A stretch of DNA of 64,000 bases from Opitutaceae bacterium EW11 (GTDB lineage: Bacteria > Verrucomicrobiota > Verrucomicrobiia > Opitutales > Opitutaceae). Below the pieces are notes generated by a model that saw only the letters and a program-made list of their open reading frames with translations, made no database searches and was not told the origin of the DNA. Made by a program: the position numbers and the translations under genes. Positions 49,569 to 58,914 of this stretch are shown one piece after another. The DNA lies in assembly GCA_003054665.1 (NCBI GenBank), contig QAYY01000001.1:671501-735500 (forward strand). Reading direction: 5' to 3'. The number at the start of each line of letters is the position of its first letter. Position 1 is the stretch's first letter.

Positions 49569-49885
49569 GAAGACTGAGACCGCGATCGGCTGGCCGGGAT
49601 TCTGCCGAGTTTCCGGAAAAACGCACGGGATTAACCCCGATCTCGGGAGGAAGCACGGCGGCGTCCGCACCGGGGAAGTTTCCTTCTCGCTCCCGGTACG
49701 CGGCCGAGACGGTCCGATGACGACTGCGCCGCGGCCGAGCGAGTATCGGATACGCCGATACATCCTGGCGCGAATTCTTCGCTCTCCCCTCCCCGACCAT
49801 GGGGGATTTCCCCAAATTCGGTCCAAGACGGCGGTTTCCCGATGCCCGGGGTTGATGCACGCCCGCACGCTTGCAAGGTGCGGGT
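49569..49885. other. 317-bp intergenic region between divergent genes
   Basis: This region separates the CPBP-like gene (leftward) from the sucrose-cassette glycosyltransferase gene (rightward). No gene, palindrome or terminator was recognised. The promoter of the cassette should be here. Confidence 0.45.
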
Positions 49886-51229
49886 ATGCCGACCGAAACG
49901 CTCGCACCCACGGATCTTCCCCGCATCGCCATGGTGTCCACCCATGGCTACGTCGCAGCCAATCCGCCTCTGGGGGCGGCGGACACGGGCGGACAGGTCG
50001 TGTACGTCCTCGAGCTCTCGAAGAAACTCGCGCAGCTCGGTTACGAGGTCGACATCTGGACGCGGCGGTTCGAGGACCAGCCGGAGATCGAACCCGTCAC
50101 CGACCGCGTGCGTATCCTGCGCATGCCTTGCGGCGGTCGGGCGTTCATCGCCAAGGAGTACCTCCACGAACACCTGATGGAATGGTCGGAAAACGCGCTC
50201 CGCTTCATCCGGCGGCACGGCCTGAAATACCAGTTCTTCAACAGCCACTATTGGGACGCCGGCTACGCCACGCAGCATCTGGCGGACGTGCTCGACGCTC
50301 CCCACGTGCACACGCCCCACTCGCTCGGGATCTGGAAAAAGCAGCTGATGGAGCGGGATTTCCCGGAAGATGCGGCGAACTTCGAGAAGAAGTACAACTT
50401 CGCGGCCCGCATCCGTGAAGAGACCGTGCTTTATCAGAGCGCGGATGCCGTGGTCGCCACGACCCCTCCACAGCTCGACATGCTCACGGCCGACTACGGC
50501 GTCCCCGCAGCCAAGGCGCACATGATCCCGCCCGGCTACGACGACAACCGCTATTATCCGGTGAGCGCCGCCTCCCGCGCCGTCGTCCGCCAGCGCCTGG
50601 GTTTCGAGGGCAAAGTGGTCCTGGCCCTGGGGCGGCTGGCCCGGAACAAGGGCTACGATCTGCTCGTGCAGTCCTTCGCGCTCGTCGCGGCGCGGCTGCC
50701 GGAAGCGCGCCTGCACCTCGCCGTCGGGGGCGAGTCGGACCTCAGCCCGCGGGAGAAGGAGGTTCTCGACGAGCTCCACCGGCTGGTCGACGAACTGAAC
50801 CTGCGCGACCGCGTTCGTTTCGCCGCGTTCATTCCGGAGGACTTGATGGCGGATCACTACCGTGCCGCGGACATCTTCGTGCTCAGCAGCCGCTACGAGC
50901 CGTTTGGCATGACCGCGATCGAGGCGATGGCGTGCGGACTGCCGACCGTCGTGACCACCCATGGCGGACTTTTCCGCGCGATCACCTTCGGGCGGCATGC
51001 GTTGTATGCCGATCCGTTCGACCGCGAGGACCTGGGCATGATGATCGTGAAACCGCTCCGTCACCCGCGTCTCTGGGGCCGGCTCTCGCGCATGGGAGCC
51101 CACAAGGCCCGCAGCCTCTTCACCTGGACCGGCATCGCCCAGCAGCTGATCGCGCTCGTCGAGGAGCGCGCGATCGCGCAGGCGTTCACCGACGACGAGT
51201 GGGACGAGCCCTGGCACGACGGCGATTGA
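49886..51229 (+). CDS. GT4 glycosyltransferase, sucrose-phosphate synthase-like
   Basis: A 447-residue GT4 enzyme. The donor/acceptor loop STHGYVAANPPLGAADTGGQVVYVLELSKKLAQLG and FNSHYWDAGYATQHLADVLDAPHVHTPHSLG are typical of sucrose- or mannosylfructose-phosphate synthases. The C-terminal nucleotide-sugar site has ALGRLARNKGYDLLVQSF and the E-x7-E motif SRYEPFGMTAIEAMACGLP. The expected reaction is NDP-hexose plus fructose 6-phosphate giving disaccharide phosphate. UDP-glucose versus GDP-mannose cannot be told from sequence. It is the first gene of a cassette with a phosphatase-invertase fusion and a fructokinase. Confidence 0.9.
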   Translation: MPTETLAPTDLPRIAMVSTHGYVAANPPLGAADTGGQVVYVLELSKKLAQLGYEVDIWTRRFEDQPEIEPVTDRVRILRMPCGGRAFIAKEYLHEHLMEWSENALRFIRRHGLKYQFFNSHYWDAGYATQHLADVLDAPHVHTPHSLGIWKKQLMERDFPEDAANFEKKYNFAARIREETVLYQSADAVVATTPPQLDMLTADYGVPAAKAHMIPPGYDDNRYYPVSAASRAVVRQRLGFEGKVVLALGRLARNKGYDLLVQSFALVAARLPEARLHLAVGGESDLSPREKEVLDELHRLVDELNLRDRVRFAAFIPEDLMADHYRAADIFVLSSRYEPFGMTAIEAMACGLPTVVTTHGGLFRAITFGRHALYADPFDREDLGMMIVKPLRHPRLWGRLSRMGAHKARSLFTWTGIAQQLIALVEERAIAQAFTDDEWDEPWHDGD

Positions 51230-51293
51230 GGACCGGCATCGCCGCATTGCAGCCGGCGAACTCTTGCGTTCGGTTAAGGTCGTCTTTTCGCCC

Positions 51294-53408
51294 ATGCCCA
51301 CTCCAGCGACAGCCCATCGGCAGCCCCGCGTCCGTCTTTTCAGCAGCGACCTCGACGGTACGCTGCTGGGCAACCTCGAGGGTTCGCGCCGGTTCAAGGA
51401 GGCCTGGGAGAAACTGCCCGCCGACACGCGCCCGACCCTGATCTACAACAGCGGCCGGCTCGTGGACGACATGACGCAATTCGTCCAACGCGAGGAGCTG
51501 CCCAAGCCGGAATTCTATATCGGCGGCGTGGGAACCCAGATCTTCGATACACACGCCGGCGTCTTCCTGGAGGAGTTCAACGCGCATATCGGCGAAGGCT
51601 GGGTCCGCGACACCGTTGACTCCGTCACCGCGCGCACGCCGGGCATCCGGCCCCAGCCGCCGGAATTCCAACACCGCTTCAAATCCAGCTGGTTTCTCGA
51701 CAACGCCACGATCGCGCAGCTGCAGGACCTCGAGGCGCGGCTCGCGGCCGCCGGCTTGGAGGTGAACGTCGTGTATTCGAGCCAGCGCGACCTCGACGTC
51801 GTGCCCAAACGCGCCACGAAAGGAGGCGCGCTCACCTGGCTCTGCGAACGCCTCGGCGTGCCGCTCGCCGAAGTGCTCGTCGCCGGAGACACGGGCAACG
51901 ACAGCAGCATGCTCCGCCTCCCCGGCATCCGCGGCATCGTGGTCGACAACGCGCAGCCCGAGCTGCTCGAGGCCACGGTCGACATCCCGCTCTACACCGC
52001 CCGCGTCGTCCTGGCCGACGGCGTGCTCGACGGCTTGCGGCACTACGGCGTGCTGACGACCCTCCCGTCCGCGCACGAGACCATCATTCCCCGCCGCCAG
52101 ATGGCGCCGTCGTTCCGGCTCCTCTTCACCGGCACGAAGCTCGGCACGCTCAACGACGACGACAAGCGCCTGATTTCGACCGGCTACCAGCATGCCCTGG
52201 TCACGCTGAGAAAAAACATCACGCCGATCGGCTTCTCGGCCTGCTCCCTCGACGACAACCCCGTCACCGGAACCGACGTGAACTACAGGTCGGTCTGGGC
52301 GCGCGACGGCTCGATCTCCGTGATTTACACGCTCGACCTCGAGGCCGACGACATCCGCGAAGCGCAGAAACGCACGCTGGAGACGTTGCTCAGCGCCGCC
52401 TCCCCCACCGGTCAGATCCCCGCGAACGTGCGGATCGCCGACGGCCACGCCGACTACGGAGGCGTGGGAAACATCTGCTCCATCGACAGCGGCCTCTGGG
52501 TGATCATCGCGGTGTTCAACTACGTCGCGCGCACCGGCGATCTCGAGTTCCTGCAGAAACACGCGGCGCGCCTCCAGGTTGCGATGAACTGGCTGAGCGC
52601 GCACGACAGCAATTCGGACGGCCTGCTGGAAATCCCGGAGGCCGGCGACTGGACCGACCTCTTCGGCCGCAGCTACAATGTCCTGTACGACGAGGTGCTT
52701 TGGTACCGCGCCAACGTGTGTTTCGGCCGGCTCCTCGAGTACCTCGGCGATTTCGATCACGCCACCGAGTACCTCCGCTGGTCGCAGCACGTGCGTAGTC
52801 GGATTCTGGATGCGTTTTGGCCGACGACGAAGGCGCCGAATTCCCCGGTGAACGTGAACCGTTTCGCCGACCGGCAGTTCAGCCTCGGCGACTCCCAATA
52901 CCTTTTGGCGGAGATCACGCCCTTTTCGTTCAACTGGCGGTGCGACGTCTACGGCAACATTCTCGCGTTCCTGATGAACCTGCTCGACGTGGATCGCGCC
53001 CGGATCGCTTTCCGGTTCATGTGGGGCGTCGGCGTGAACAACCCCTGGCCCGTTTCGAACCTGTACCCGGTGGTGCAGTCGGGCGACCCCGATTGGCGTC
53101 CCTATTACACCGTCAACCTCCTCAACCTCCCGAACCACTACCACAACGGCGGCATCTGGCCGTTCATCGGCGGACTCTGGGTGCGCTTCATCCACCGCCT
53201 TGGATTCCACGAGGTCGCGCTGAGGGAGCTCGTCCAGCTTGCGAAGCTCAACCGCCTTGGCCGGCAGAACGAATGGGAATTCAACGAGTGGGCGCACGGC
53301 ACCACCGGCCGCCCGATGGGAAAAGCCTACCAAGCATGGTCCGCCGCCACGTTCATCAAAGCGTGCCACGAGGTGGAGGCCGACCCCAAGCGACTCCGCA
53401 CGGACTGA
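51294..53408 (+). CDS. Sucrose-phosphate phosphatase fused to a GH100-like neutral invertase
   Basis: A 704-residue two-domain protein. Residues about 10-250 are a HAD-IIB phosphatase: FSSDLDGTLLGN (nucleophile and acid Asp), IYNSGRLVDDM, VPKRATKGGAL (Lys) and VAGDTGNDSSML. Residues about 270-700 form an (alpha/alpha)6-barrel glycosidase: NYRSVWARDGSIS (acid Asp), EIPEAGDWTDLFGR, NLPNHYHNGGIWPFIGG, and QNEWEFNEWAHGTTGRPMGKAYQAWSAA with the candidate base Glu. The glycosidase part is closest, by motif, to neutral/alkaline invertases (GH100) and relatives. One protein would thus both release sucrose from its phosphate and hydrolyse it. A TTG at 51264 is possible, but the ATG at 51294 is preferred. 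Confidence 0.87.
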   Translation: MPTPATAHRQPRVRLFSSDLDGTLLGNLEGSRRFKEAWEKLPADTRPTLIYNSGRLVDDMTQFVQREELPKPEFYIGGVGTQIFDTHAGVFLEEFNAHIGEGWVRDTVDSVTARTPGIRPQPPEFQHRFKSSWFLDNATIAQLQDLEARLAAAGLEVNVVYSSQRDLDVVPKRATKGGALTWLCERLGVPLAEVLVAGDTGNDSSMLRLPGIRGIVVDNAQPELLEATVDIPLYTARVVLADGVLDGLRHYGVLTTLPSAHETIIPRRQMAPSFRLLFTGTKLGTLNDDDKRLISTGYQHALVTLRKNITPIGFSACSLDDNPVTGTDVNYRSVWARDGSISVIYTLDLEADDIREAQKRTLETLLSAASPTGQIPANVRIADGHADYGGVGNICSIDSGLWVIIAVFNYVARTGDLEFLQKHAARLQVAMNWLSAHDSNSDGLLEIPEAGDWTDLFGRSYNVLYDEVLWYRANVCFGRLLEYLGDFDHATEYLRWSQHVRSRILDAFWPTTKAPNSPVNVNRFADRQFSLGDSQYLLAEITPFSFNWRCDVYGNILAFLMNLLDVDRARIAFRFMWGVGVNNPWPVSNLYPVVQSGDPDWRPYYTVNLLNLPNHYHNGGIWPFIGGLWVRFIHRLGFHEVALRELVQLAKLNRLGRQNEWEFNEWAHGTTGRPMGKAYQAWSAATFIKACHEVEADPKRLRTD

Positions 53409-53594
53409 CGCCGCGGCCTCGTTCACCAGGCTACTCCGGCGCTCGTCTGGCCAAGCGACCGGGGCGGATCCGCCCGACGCGTCGTCGAAAGATTCCGAAA
53501 AACCGGGCGCTCCGTGTGCAACCCTGCGCGGGTGGGTTTACTTTTGCAGTGCGTCCGAATGCGACCCCTGCGCCGCCGACGGCCACACGCCCGC

Positions 53595-54485
53595 ATGCCC
53601 TCTACTCCCCCCAGCATCGTCTGTTTCGGCGAGATCCTCTGGGACATCCTTCCCCGGGGCCGCTTTCCTGGCGGAGCACCGTTCAACGTCGGCTTTCACC
53701 TGCACGCCCAGGGAGCGGACGTGCTGCTCGCGTCGGCGGTGGGATGCGACGAGTTCGGGAATGAGCTTCTCTCGCGGCTGCGGTCCGCGGGGATTCCGAC
53801 CGCCGGCATCACGCGCCACGCCGATCTCCCGACCGGCACGGTGCACGCCAAGGTCGCCCCGGAGGGCGACGCCCAATACCAGATCGTCGAGAACGTCGCC
53901 TGGGACCGTATCGAACTCAACCCCGCGGTCCTCGCTGCCGCGGCGAAAGCGCGTGCGATCATCTTCGGGTCGCTCGCCCAGCGTTCGACCTACAACCGCA
54001 ATTCCCTCGACGAGCTCCTCGAGGTGGCCGATCCGGAGGCCTGGCGCGTATTCGACATCAACCTACGCTCCCCGCACGACGACCTCGCGCTGGCGGGCCT
54101 GCTCGCCAGCCGGGCCACGCTCCTGAAGCTCAATTCCGCGGAGGCCGCGCGGCTCGCCACGGGGGCCGACGAGAGGCCCGGCCGGGAAGAACAGGATGCC
54201 CGGCGGCTGCAGTCGGAGACCGGCTGCCGCCTGGTCTGCGTCACCGCCGGCGCCCGCGGGGCAGGCATCCTGGCCGACGGAAAGTGGTATTGGGAAACAG
54301 GCCGCGCCGTAGCCGTCGCCGACACGGTCGGTGCGGGAGACGCCTTTCTCGCCACCCTGCTGCTCCGACTGTTGGAGGCGCCGAAGGGCGTGCAGCCGGC
54401 GTTGACCGCCGCCTGCCGCATGGGCGAGTGGGTCGCGACCCAGCCCGGAGCCACGCCGGCTTACGGCCCGTCGACGCCGCGGTAA
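53595..54485 (+). CDS. Fructokinase (PfkB family)
   Basis: A 296-residue PfkB kinase. IVCFGEILWDILPRGRFPGGAPFNVGFHLHAQG is the fructokinase-type N-terminus (G-G-A-P-x-N-V), and VADTVGAGDAFLATLLL contains the catalytic Asp. The expected reaction is ATP-dependent phosphorylation of fructose to fructose 6-phosphate. As the third gene after the SPS-like and SPP-invertase genes it would return the fructose half to the pool. The ATG at 53595 (MPSTPPSIVCFGEIL) is the family start; the upstream open frame is cysteine/arginine noise. The 186-bp gap before it may contain a promoter. Confidence 0.92.
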   Translation: MPSTPPSIVCFGEILWDILPRGRFPGGAPFNVGFHLHAQGADVLLASAVGCDEFGNELLSRLRSAGIPTAGITRHADLPTGTVHAKVAPEGDAQYQIVENVAWDRIELNPAVLAAAAKARAIIFGSLAQRSTYNRNSLDELLEVADPEAWRVFDINLRSPHDDLALAGLLASRATLLKLNSAEAARLATGADERPGREEQDARRLQSETGCRLVCVTAGARGAGILADGKWYWETGRAVAVADTVGAGDAFLATLLLRLLEAPKGVQPALTAACRMGEWVATQPGATPAYGPSTPR

Positions 54486-54655
54486 CCGTTTTTCGCATAC
54501 AGCGGAATCGAATGGCGCAGGGACGTGTCGCGCCACCCGCATGCGGCAGTTTTCCCTCGAGCCCGCACGCTTGCGGGTGGGTCGGCGCGTCCCTGCGACG
54601 ACACCGTCTCTCCGCCCGCACGTGACATCGGTACCGAAGCACCGGCGCCGGACGT

Positions 54656-56839
54656 TCAGCCTGCGGACTTCTCGAGGTGTTTCTTCAACCGCAGGACTTC
54701 GACGCCGGCGAGCAGGACGATTCCGATGCCGTGCGTGTCGTTCAGGTTCCAGAGCAGCTCCTTCTTGTAGTACTCCGGCGTGAACGAGAATTCCGAACCG
54801 CGGCAAACGCCATGCACGTTCCCATCGCGATCGATGGACGTCTTGTTCAAAGCCTCCCAGGCGCGGAACACCGCGTCGATGTAAGGCTCGTTGTTCGCGA
54901 ACCAGCCGTTCTGCACGCCGCGAGCAAACGCGTAGGTGAACATCGAAGTGCAGGAGGTTTCCGGATACGAATCGGGATGGTTCAGCACCTGATGCCACAT
55001 GCCGTTGGCGTCCTGCAGCGCAAGGTAACCTTCGCAGAGGTCGCGGAACATCGCGAGCAGCTCCGGCTTCAGCGCATGGTTCGCGGGAAGCACGGCGAGG
55101 AGTTCGGAAAGCGAGAAGATGACCCAGCCGTTGCCGCGCCCCCAGGGGATGCCGGTGGCCATGTCTCGTTTGAAGTCGTAGACGTGCGACATCACCTTCC
55201 ACTCGGGAATGAAGAGCCGCTTCTTGAAACCGAGGAACTGGCGGGCGGCGTCGTCGATGTACTTCTGTTCGCCGCTCAGCTGGTAATACCGGCAGAGGAA
55301 CGGCACGCTCATGTACAGATCGTCGGCCCAGAGCGTGTCCTCGTGGAACTCGTGCATCAGGTGCTTGCGGAAGAACGTGCCGTCCGGCAGCCGCACCTGC
55401 TTGTTCGCGATGTAGTCCGCGATGTAGTCGGAAATGACCCGATAGCCGTGGATCTCGGCGTGGCGCGCGACCTCCAGCACCACGGAGCCGAAGGAGCCGC
55501 AGTCGTCGAGACTGTCGATGCTCGAGAGCAGGTGGTGCACCGCGGTGGCGCCGCCGTACTGCTCGCGGTCCCAGAGCGCGTATTCAAACGTGTCGCAGCA
55601 GTACTGGATGTGCCCCTGGATATAGTCCTTCACCTCCGACGAGCCGATCGCGGCCGCGCTGTGAAGCAGGCCGTAAAGCGTGACGCCGAGCGGGTAGTTC
55701 CAGCGGCCATACAACGGATTCTCGTTGTACGGGCGCAGCCACGCGTCGGGGAGATCGACCCGCCAGTACGTCTTGCCTCCGCCGAGGGCGGGAAAAACGC
55801 GGTTCAGATCCCGGAAATCACGGAGATTCCGCGAATCCTGGGCGAACGGCCCGATGTAGATCCAGGGCTCGGTCGTGCCGACGGTGTTCGACGGGCTGCG
55901 CAGACCGACGTCCGTGCCCGTGTCGACGATGCTGAGCGTGAAGCCCCAGTCCTTCGCATCGTTGCAGCCGCTCTTGACCATCACGTCGTGGTCGCCGAAC
56001 GGCACCTCGATCTTGGCATTCACCGCGCCGGATTTAGACGCCTCGTAGACCACCGTGTCGTTGACCAGGAGTTGGACCGAACCGCGATGTTCGCCCTTCA
56101 AAGTGTACGCATGTTTGCCCGGGCGCAGGAACAGACCTTTCGTCCAAGCCACGGCATAACCGCCCGGAACGAGACCGAAAATGCGGTTGAGCTGGCCGAC
56201 GCGCCGCTTCTCCGCCGACCAGGTCAGCTCCGGAAGCCACTCGAGGCCCGTATCCGCTTCCGTCATCCCGGGGCCCGGCAGGCTATCCAGCTCGGCCGAG
56301 AGGGGGCGTGTGAAGATCCAGCCTTCCTGGCCCTCCCGCTCCTTGGTCGGCATGATGAAATAGTACGGAAGCTTTCCGAGCCAGGTGCCGAAACGTCCGC
56401 CGAAGCCCGCCTTCGTCTTCTTCGAACGGACAATGAAATGATTCCAGCCGGCCTTCACCTTGATCGTCAGCCGCGTCCGCTGGTCGGCATAACGCTCGGT
56501 GAAGATGTTCGAACGGAAAACGACTTCCCGATTGCAGTAGATCACCATCGGGCTGAAGCAGCTGACGTCGAACATCAGCTCCGCATCGCGATCGGTCCAA
56601 TACTTCGCCCAGGCGTAGACGTACTGCTCGGCTTGGGCGTCCGGGAAGAAGCGATTGAAGTCCGCGTCGTACCGATAGTCCTTGCCGCGCAGAATGCCGC
56701 GCCTGCTGTAGGCCCGGAAGGTCGGCGGGTGCGCTGGATTGCAGCCTACGTAACGGCGCACGACGCCTTCCAGCGTCGCTTCAATGTGCATGCCGGCTTG
56801 GCCAAACATGCTGTTTCGGCTGTCGAAATAGAAACCCAT
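54656..56839 (-). CDS. GH105/GH88-like unsaturated glycuronyl hydrolase
   Basis: A 727-residue enzyme. The C-terminal half (about 380-725) is an (alpha/alpha)6 barrel of the GH105/GH88 type: the catalytic Asp is in TLWADDLYMSVPFL, and PWGRGNGWVIFSLSELL, YPETSCTSMFTYAFARGVQNGW and the closing NDTHGIGIVLLAGVEV are characteristic. The N-terminal half (about 1-350) is a beta-rich region resembling PA14/jelly-roll domains (WNHFIVRSKKTKAGFGG, VQLLVNDTVVYEASKSG). No signal peptide was found. The enzyme would remove unsaturated uronic acid from pectin or glycosaminoglycan-type oligosaccharides made by lyases. Start at 56839 (MGFYFDSRNSMFG); 56950 would add a basic lead. Confidence 0.86.
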   Translation of the reverse strand: MGFYFDSRNSMFGQAGMHIEATLEGVVRRYVGCNPAHPPTFRAYSRRGILRGKDYRYDADFNRFFPDAQAEQYVYAWAKYWTDRDAELMFDVSCFSPMVIYCNREVVFRSNIFTERYADQRTRLTIKVKAGWNHFIVRSKKTKAGFGGRFGTWLGKLPYYFIMPTKEREGQEGWIFTRPLSAELDSLPGPGMTEADTGLEWLPELTWSAEKRRVGQLNRIFGLVPGGYAVAWTKGLFLRPGKHAYTLKGEHRGSVQLLVNDTVVYEASKSGAVNAKIEVPFGDHDVMVKSGCNDAKDWGFTLSIVDTGTDVGLRSPSNTVGTTEPWIYIGPFAQDSRNLRDFRDLNRVFPALGGGKTYWRVDLPDAWLRPYNENPLYGRWNYPLGVTLYGLLHSAAAIGSSEVKDYIQGHIQYCCDTFEYALWDREQYGGATAVHHLLSSIDSLDDCGSFGSVVLEVARHAEIHGYRVISDYIADYIANKQVRLPDGTFFRKHLMHEFHEDTLWADDLYMSVPFLCRYYQLSGEQKYIDDAARQFLGFKKRLFIPEWKVMSHVYDFKRDMATGIPWGRGNGWVIFSLSELLAVLPANHALKPELLAMFRDLCEGYLALQDANGMWHQVLNHPDSYPETSCTSMFTYAFARGVQNGWFANNEPYIDAVFRAWEALNKTSIDRDGNVHGVCRGSEFSFTPEYYKKELLWNLNDTHGIGIVLLAGVEVLRLKKHLEKSAG

Positions 56840-57163
56840 TGGGGGAAAGAATTGGAAACCGATTCCGAGCCCGAGGCCCGGACGAACTAAACACCCGGAG
56901 CCCAGGACTCGCAGCAGACGCGCCTTCGAGGGGTGCTTGTCACGGGACAACAGCAGGCGCGCCGCACTGACGATTTGGATTTGAGGGGTCGCCAGTCACG
57001 GATCGGCGGGCATGGGTGACAACGCAGCTGACGTCTGACTGTAAGAAGATCCGCGTCCCGGATGCGAACGGGGTGTTCCCAGCGACAAACTCGCGCAGGC
57101 TCGCTCCGCGAAAAAACGCGGAAGCTCGTTTTCCGCCGCCAGAATCCACGCCGGGCGTTTCGT
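56840..57163. other. 324-bp intergenic region, no gene seen
   Basis: Between the GH5 gene stop and the GH105-like start, both minus. Frames are noisy. A promoter for the GH105-like gene is expected, but no convincing element was found. Confidence 0.45.
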
Positions 57164-58276
57164 TCAATTCTGCAGCAGCAGCTCCAGCATGCGGCGGTCC
57201 AGCTTATGGCCGTGAAACTTCTCGTACTTCACATCGTGGCGCTGGCTGTCCACCACGCCGAAGCCGCCGCGCAGATTCCACATCGCCCAGCCCCAGCCGA
57301 CTTCCTTCCACACCGCGAGCATGTCGGCCATCCAGGCGAGCGTCACGTCGTGGGGCGTGGCGGTGAAGCAGCCCCACTCGCCCACGTGCACGGGCACGCC
57401 TTTCGCCAGGAGCGGCTGCCACTTCGCCGTCAATTCTTGCCGCAGCTTTTCGCGATTCCACGTCACGCCCTTGCTGTCGACCATCGGCCACGTGGGCTTC
57501 TCGAACGACTCGAATTCGTTCTTCGGCACCCACGTCGCGGTGTAGTGGCTGATCATTTTCGGCAGGTAGCCGCGCGTGCTCTGCACGACACCCTCGTCGA
57601 CAAGTCCGAGGACGGGGGTCTGCCCGATGTCGGCGCCGTCGGCGACGATCAACCGGCCCGGGCTCTCCTCCCGAATCGCCGCGATCAGCGTCTTGGCGAT
57701 TTCGACGTAGCGCGATTGATCGGGCATGAACGGAGGCTCGTTCATGAGATCGAAGCTGAGCCGGTCCGCCGGCACGTCCTTGTAGCGGCGCGCAAAATAC
57801 CGCCAGTGAAACACCGCGGCATCCAGCGCCCGCTCCATCGAATCGCGCGGGCTGTCGAAAAGCAGGTACGGCTCTAGTTCGCGGCCGTTCACGCAATAGC
57901 CGGGGATGCGATGGAAATTCAGGTTGATGTGAACTCCGTACTGCCGGCCCCACTCGATCGCGCGATCGATCGGCGCCAGCGCGCGTTCGTCGATCGTTTT
58001 CCAATCCTTCCGGTCGGACCACGCCCAATACGAAAGCGGGAGCCGGGCGAAACTCATCTTCCACTCCGACATCCACTGGAAGTCGGATTCCCGGAAAGAC
58101 TGGCCGCGTTTGCCACCGGTCAGCTCGGTCAGGTTGAACCCCCGCCAGCGCGGGATTCTCGGCTGCGCCACCTCCGTTTTCCCGGGCACCGGGCCGGCCT
58201 GGCCGCGCAGTGAGGAGCCGATAACGAGGCCCGCCGCGGCGGAAGCGGTGGCACCGAGGAACGTGCGTCGATTCAT
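57164..58276 (-). CDS. Secreted GH5-family glycoside hydrolase (Tat signal)
   Basis: A 370-residue exported glycosidase. The twin-arginine signal is MNRRTFLGATASAAAGLVIG (RR-T-F-L), with cleavage near residue 27. The TIM-barrel shows the GH5 acid/base Glu in DLMNEPPFMP (about 210) and the nucleophile Glu in HVGEWGCFT (about 320), plus FRESDFQWMSEWKMSFARLPLSYWAW and HINLNFHRIPGYC. Cellulase/mannanase-type activity is expected. It is followed after 324 bp by a GH105-like gene on the same strand. The upstream frame lacks a signal, so the ATG at 58276 is preferred. Confidence 0.93.
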   Translation of the reverse strand: MNRRTFLGATASAAAGLVIGSSLRGQAGPVPGKTEVAQPRIPRWRGFNLTELTGGKRGQSFRESDFQWMSEWKMSFARLPLSYWAWSDRKDWKTIDERALAPIDRAIEWGRQYGVHINLNFHRIPGYCVNGRELEPYLLFDSPRDSMERALDAAVFHWRYFARRYKDVPADRLSFDLMNEPPFMPDQSRYVEIAKTLIAAIREESPGRLIVADGADIGQTPVLGLVDEGVVQSTRGYLPKMISHYTATWVPKNEFESFEKPTWPMVDSKGVTWNREKLRQELTAKWQPLLAKGVPVHVGEWGCFTATPHDVTLAWMADMLAVWKEVGWGWAMWNLRGGFGVVDSQRHDVKYEKFHGHKLDRRMLELLLQN

Positions 58277-58431
58277 GGGGAAAAGAAGGGGCGAAAGGGA
58301 GGAGTCCGCAAATCGAACCAGGCGATGGGAACCCGGCAAAGCGGCGCTCCATGCATTCGTTAGGATGATGCGAATGCGCCGGCACGGTCTTCGCCGCCCG
58401 ACCTGTGCCCGTCGCTCGCGGGTCCGCCCGC

Positions 58432-58752
58432 CTACAGCACCGACGCGGCCCAGGACGGAAGCGGAAAACGCCGGCCGCGAACGTAGTCCAGGAGCAAGCT
58501 CTCCACCCACCGCCGGGAACAGCGGCACTGTTCGACTTCGATGAAGCGCTTGGCTCCTTCGGCGTGCACGGCGTAACGCTCGACGTCGATCGTCACCGGC
58601 GAAGTCTCGCCGTCGAGAAGCGCCACGATTCGCACCCGCCGGTTCCTCGAATCGATCGAGAGGTCCTCCACCTTGCCGTAGCGGGCGATCAGGTTATTGA
58701 CGTAGGTTTTCGCGGCCCGGCTGCTGACGAGATCTTTGGCGGCGTGAAACAT
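58432..58752 (-). CDS. Small soluble protein of unknown function
   Basis: A 106-residue protein. The N-terminal part is helix-then-strand (AAKDLVSSRAAKTYVNNLIARYGKVEDLSIDSRNRRVRIVALLDGETSPVTIDVERYAV), the middle has RFIEVEQCRCSRRWVESLLLDY, and a basic tail follows. It has the look of a real, conserved domain (alternating strand/helix pattern), but I cannot name it. It is divergent from the UbiB gene. Confidence 0.68.
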   Translation of the reverse strand: MFHAAKDLVSSRAAKTYVNNLIARYGKVEDLSIDSRNRRVRIVALLDGETSPVTIDVERYAVHAEGAKRFIEVEQCRCSRRWVESLLLDYVRGRRFPLPSWAASVL

Positions 58753-58914
58753 GCGACTCGCGCATCATGGATGGCGGCCCGGGAAAGTCCAATCGCCCGG
58801 CGCGTAATCGGCCATCGGGCAATTCCCCACCCCGCGAGCATCGCCCCGCCCCAGAACCGCGCCACGGCGCCCCTGTCCCTCCCGGCTTACGGCCGGCGCC
58901 CGGCCGTCGAAGCC

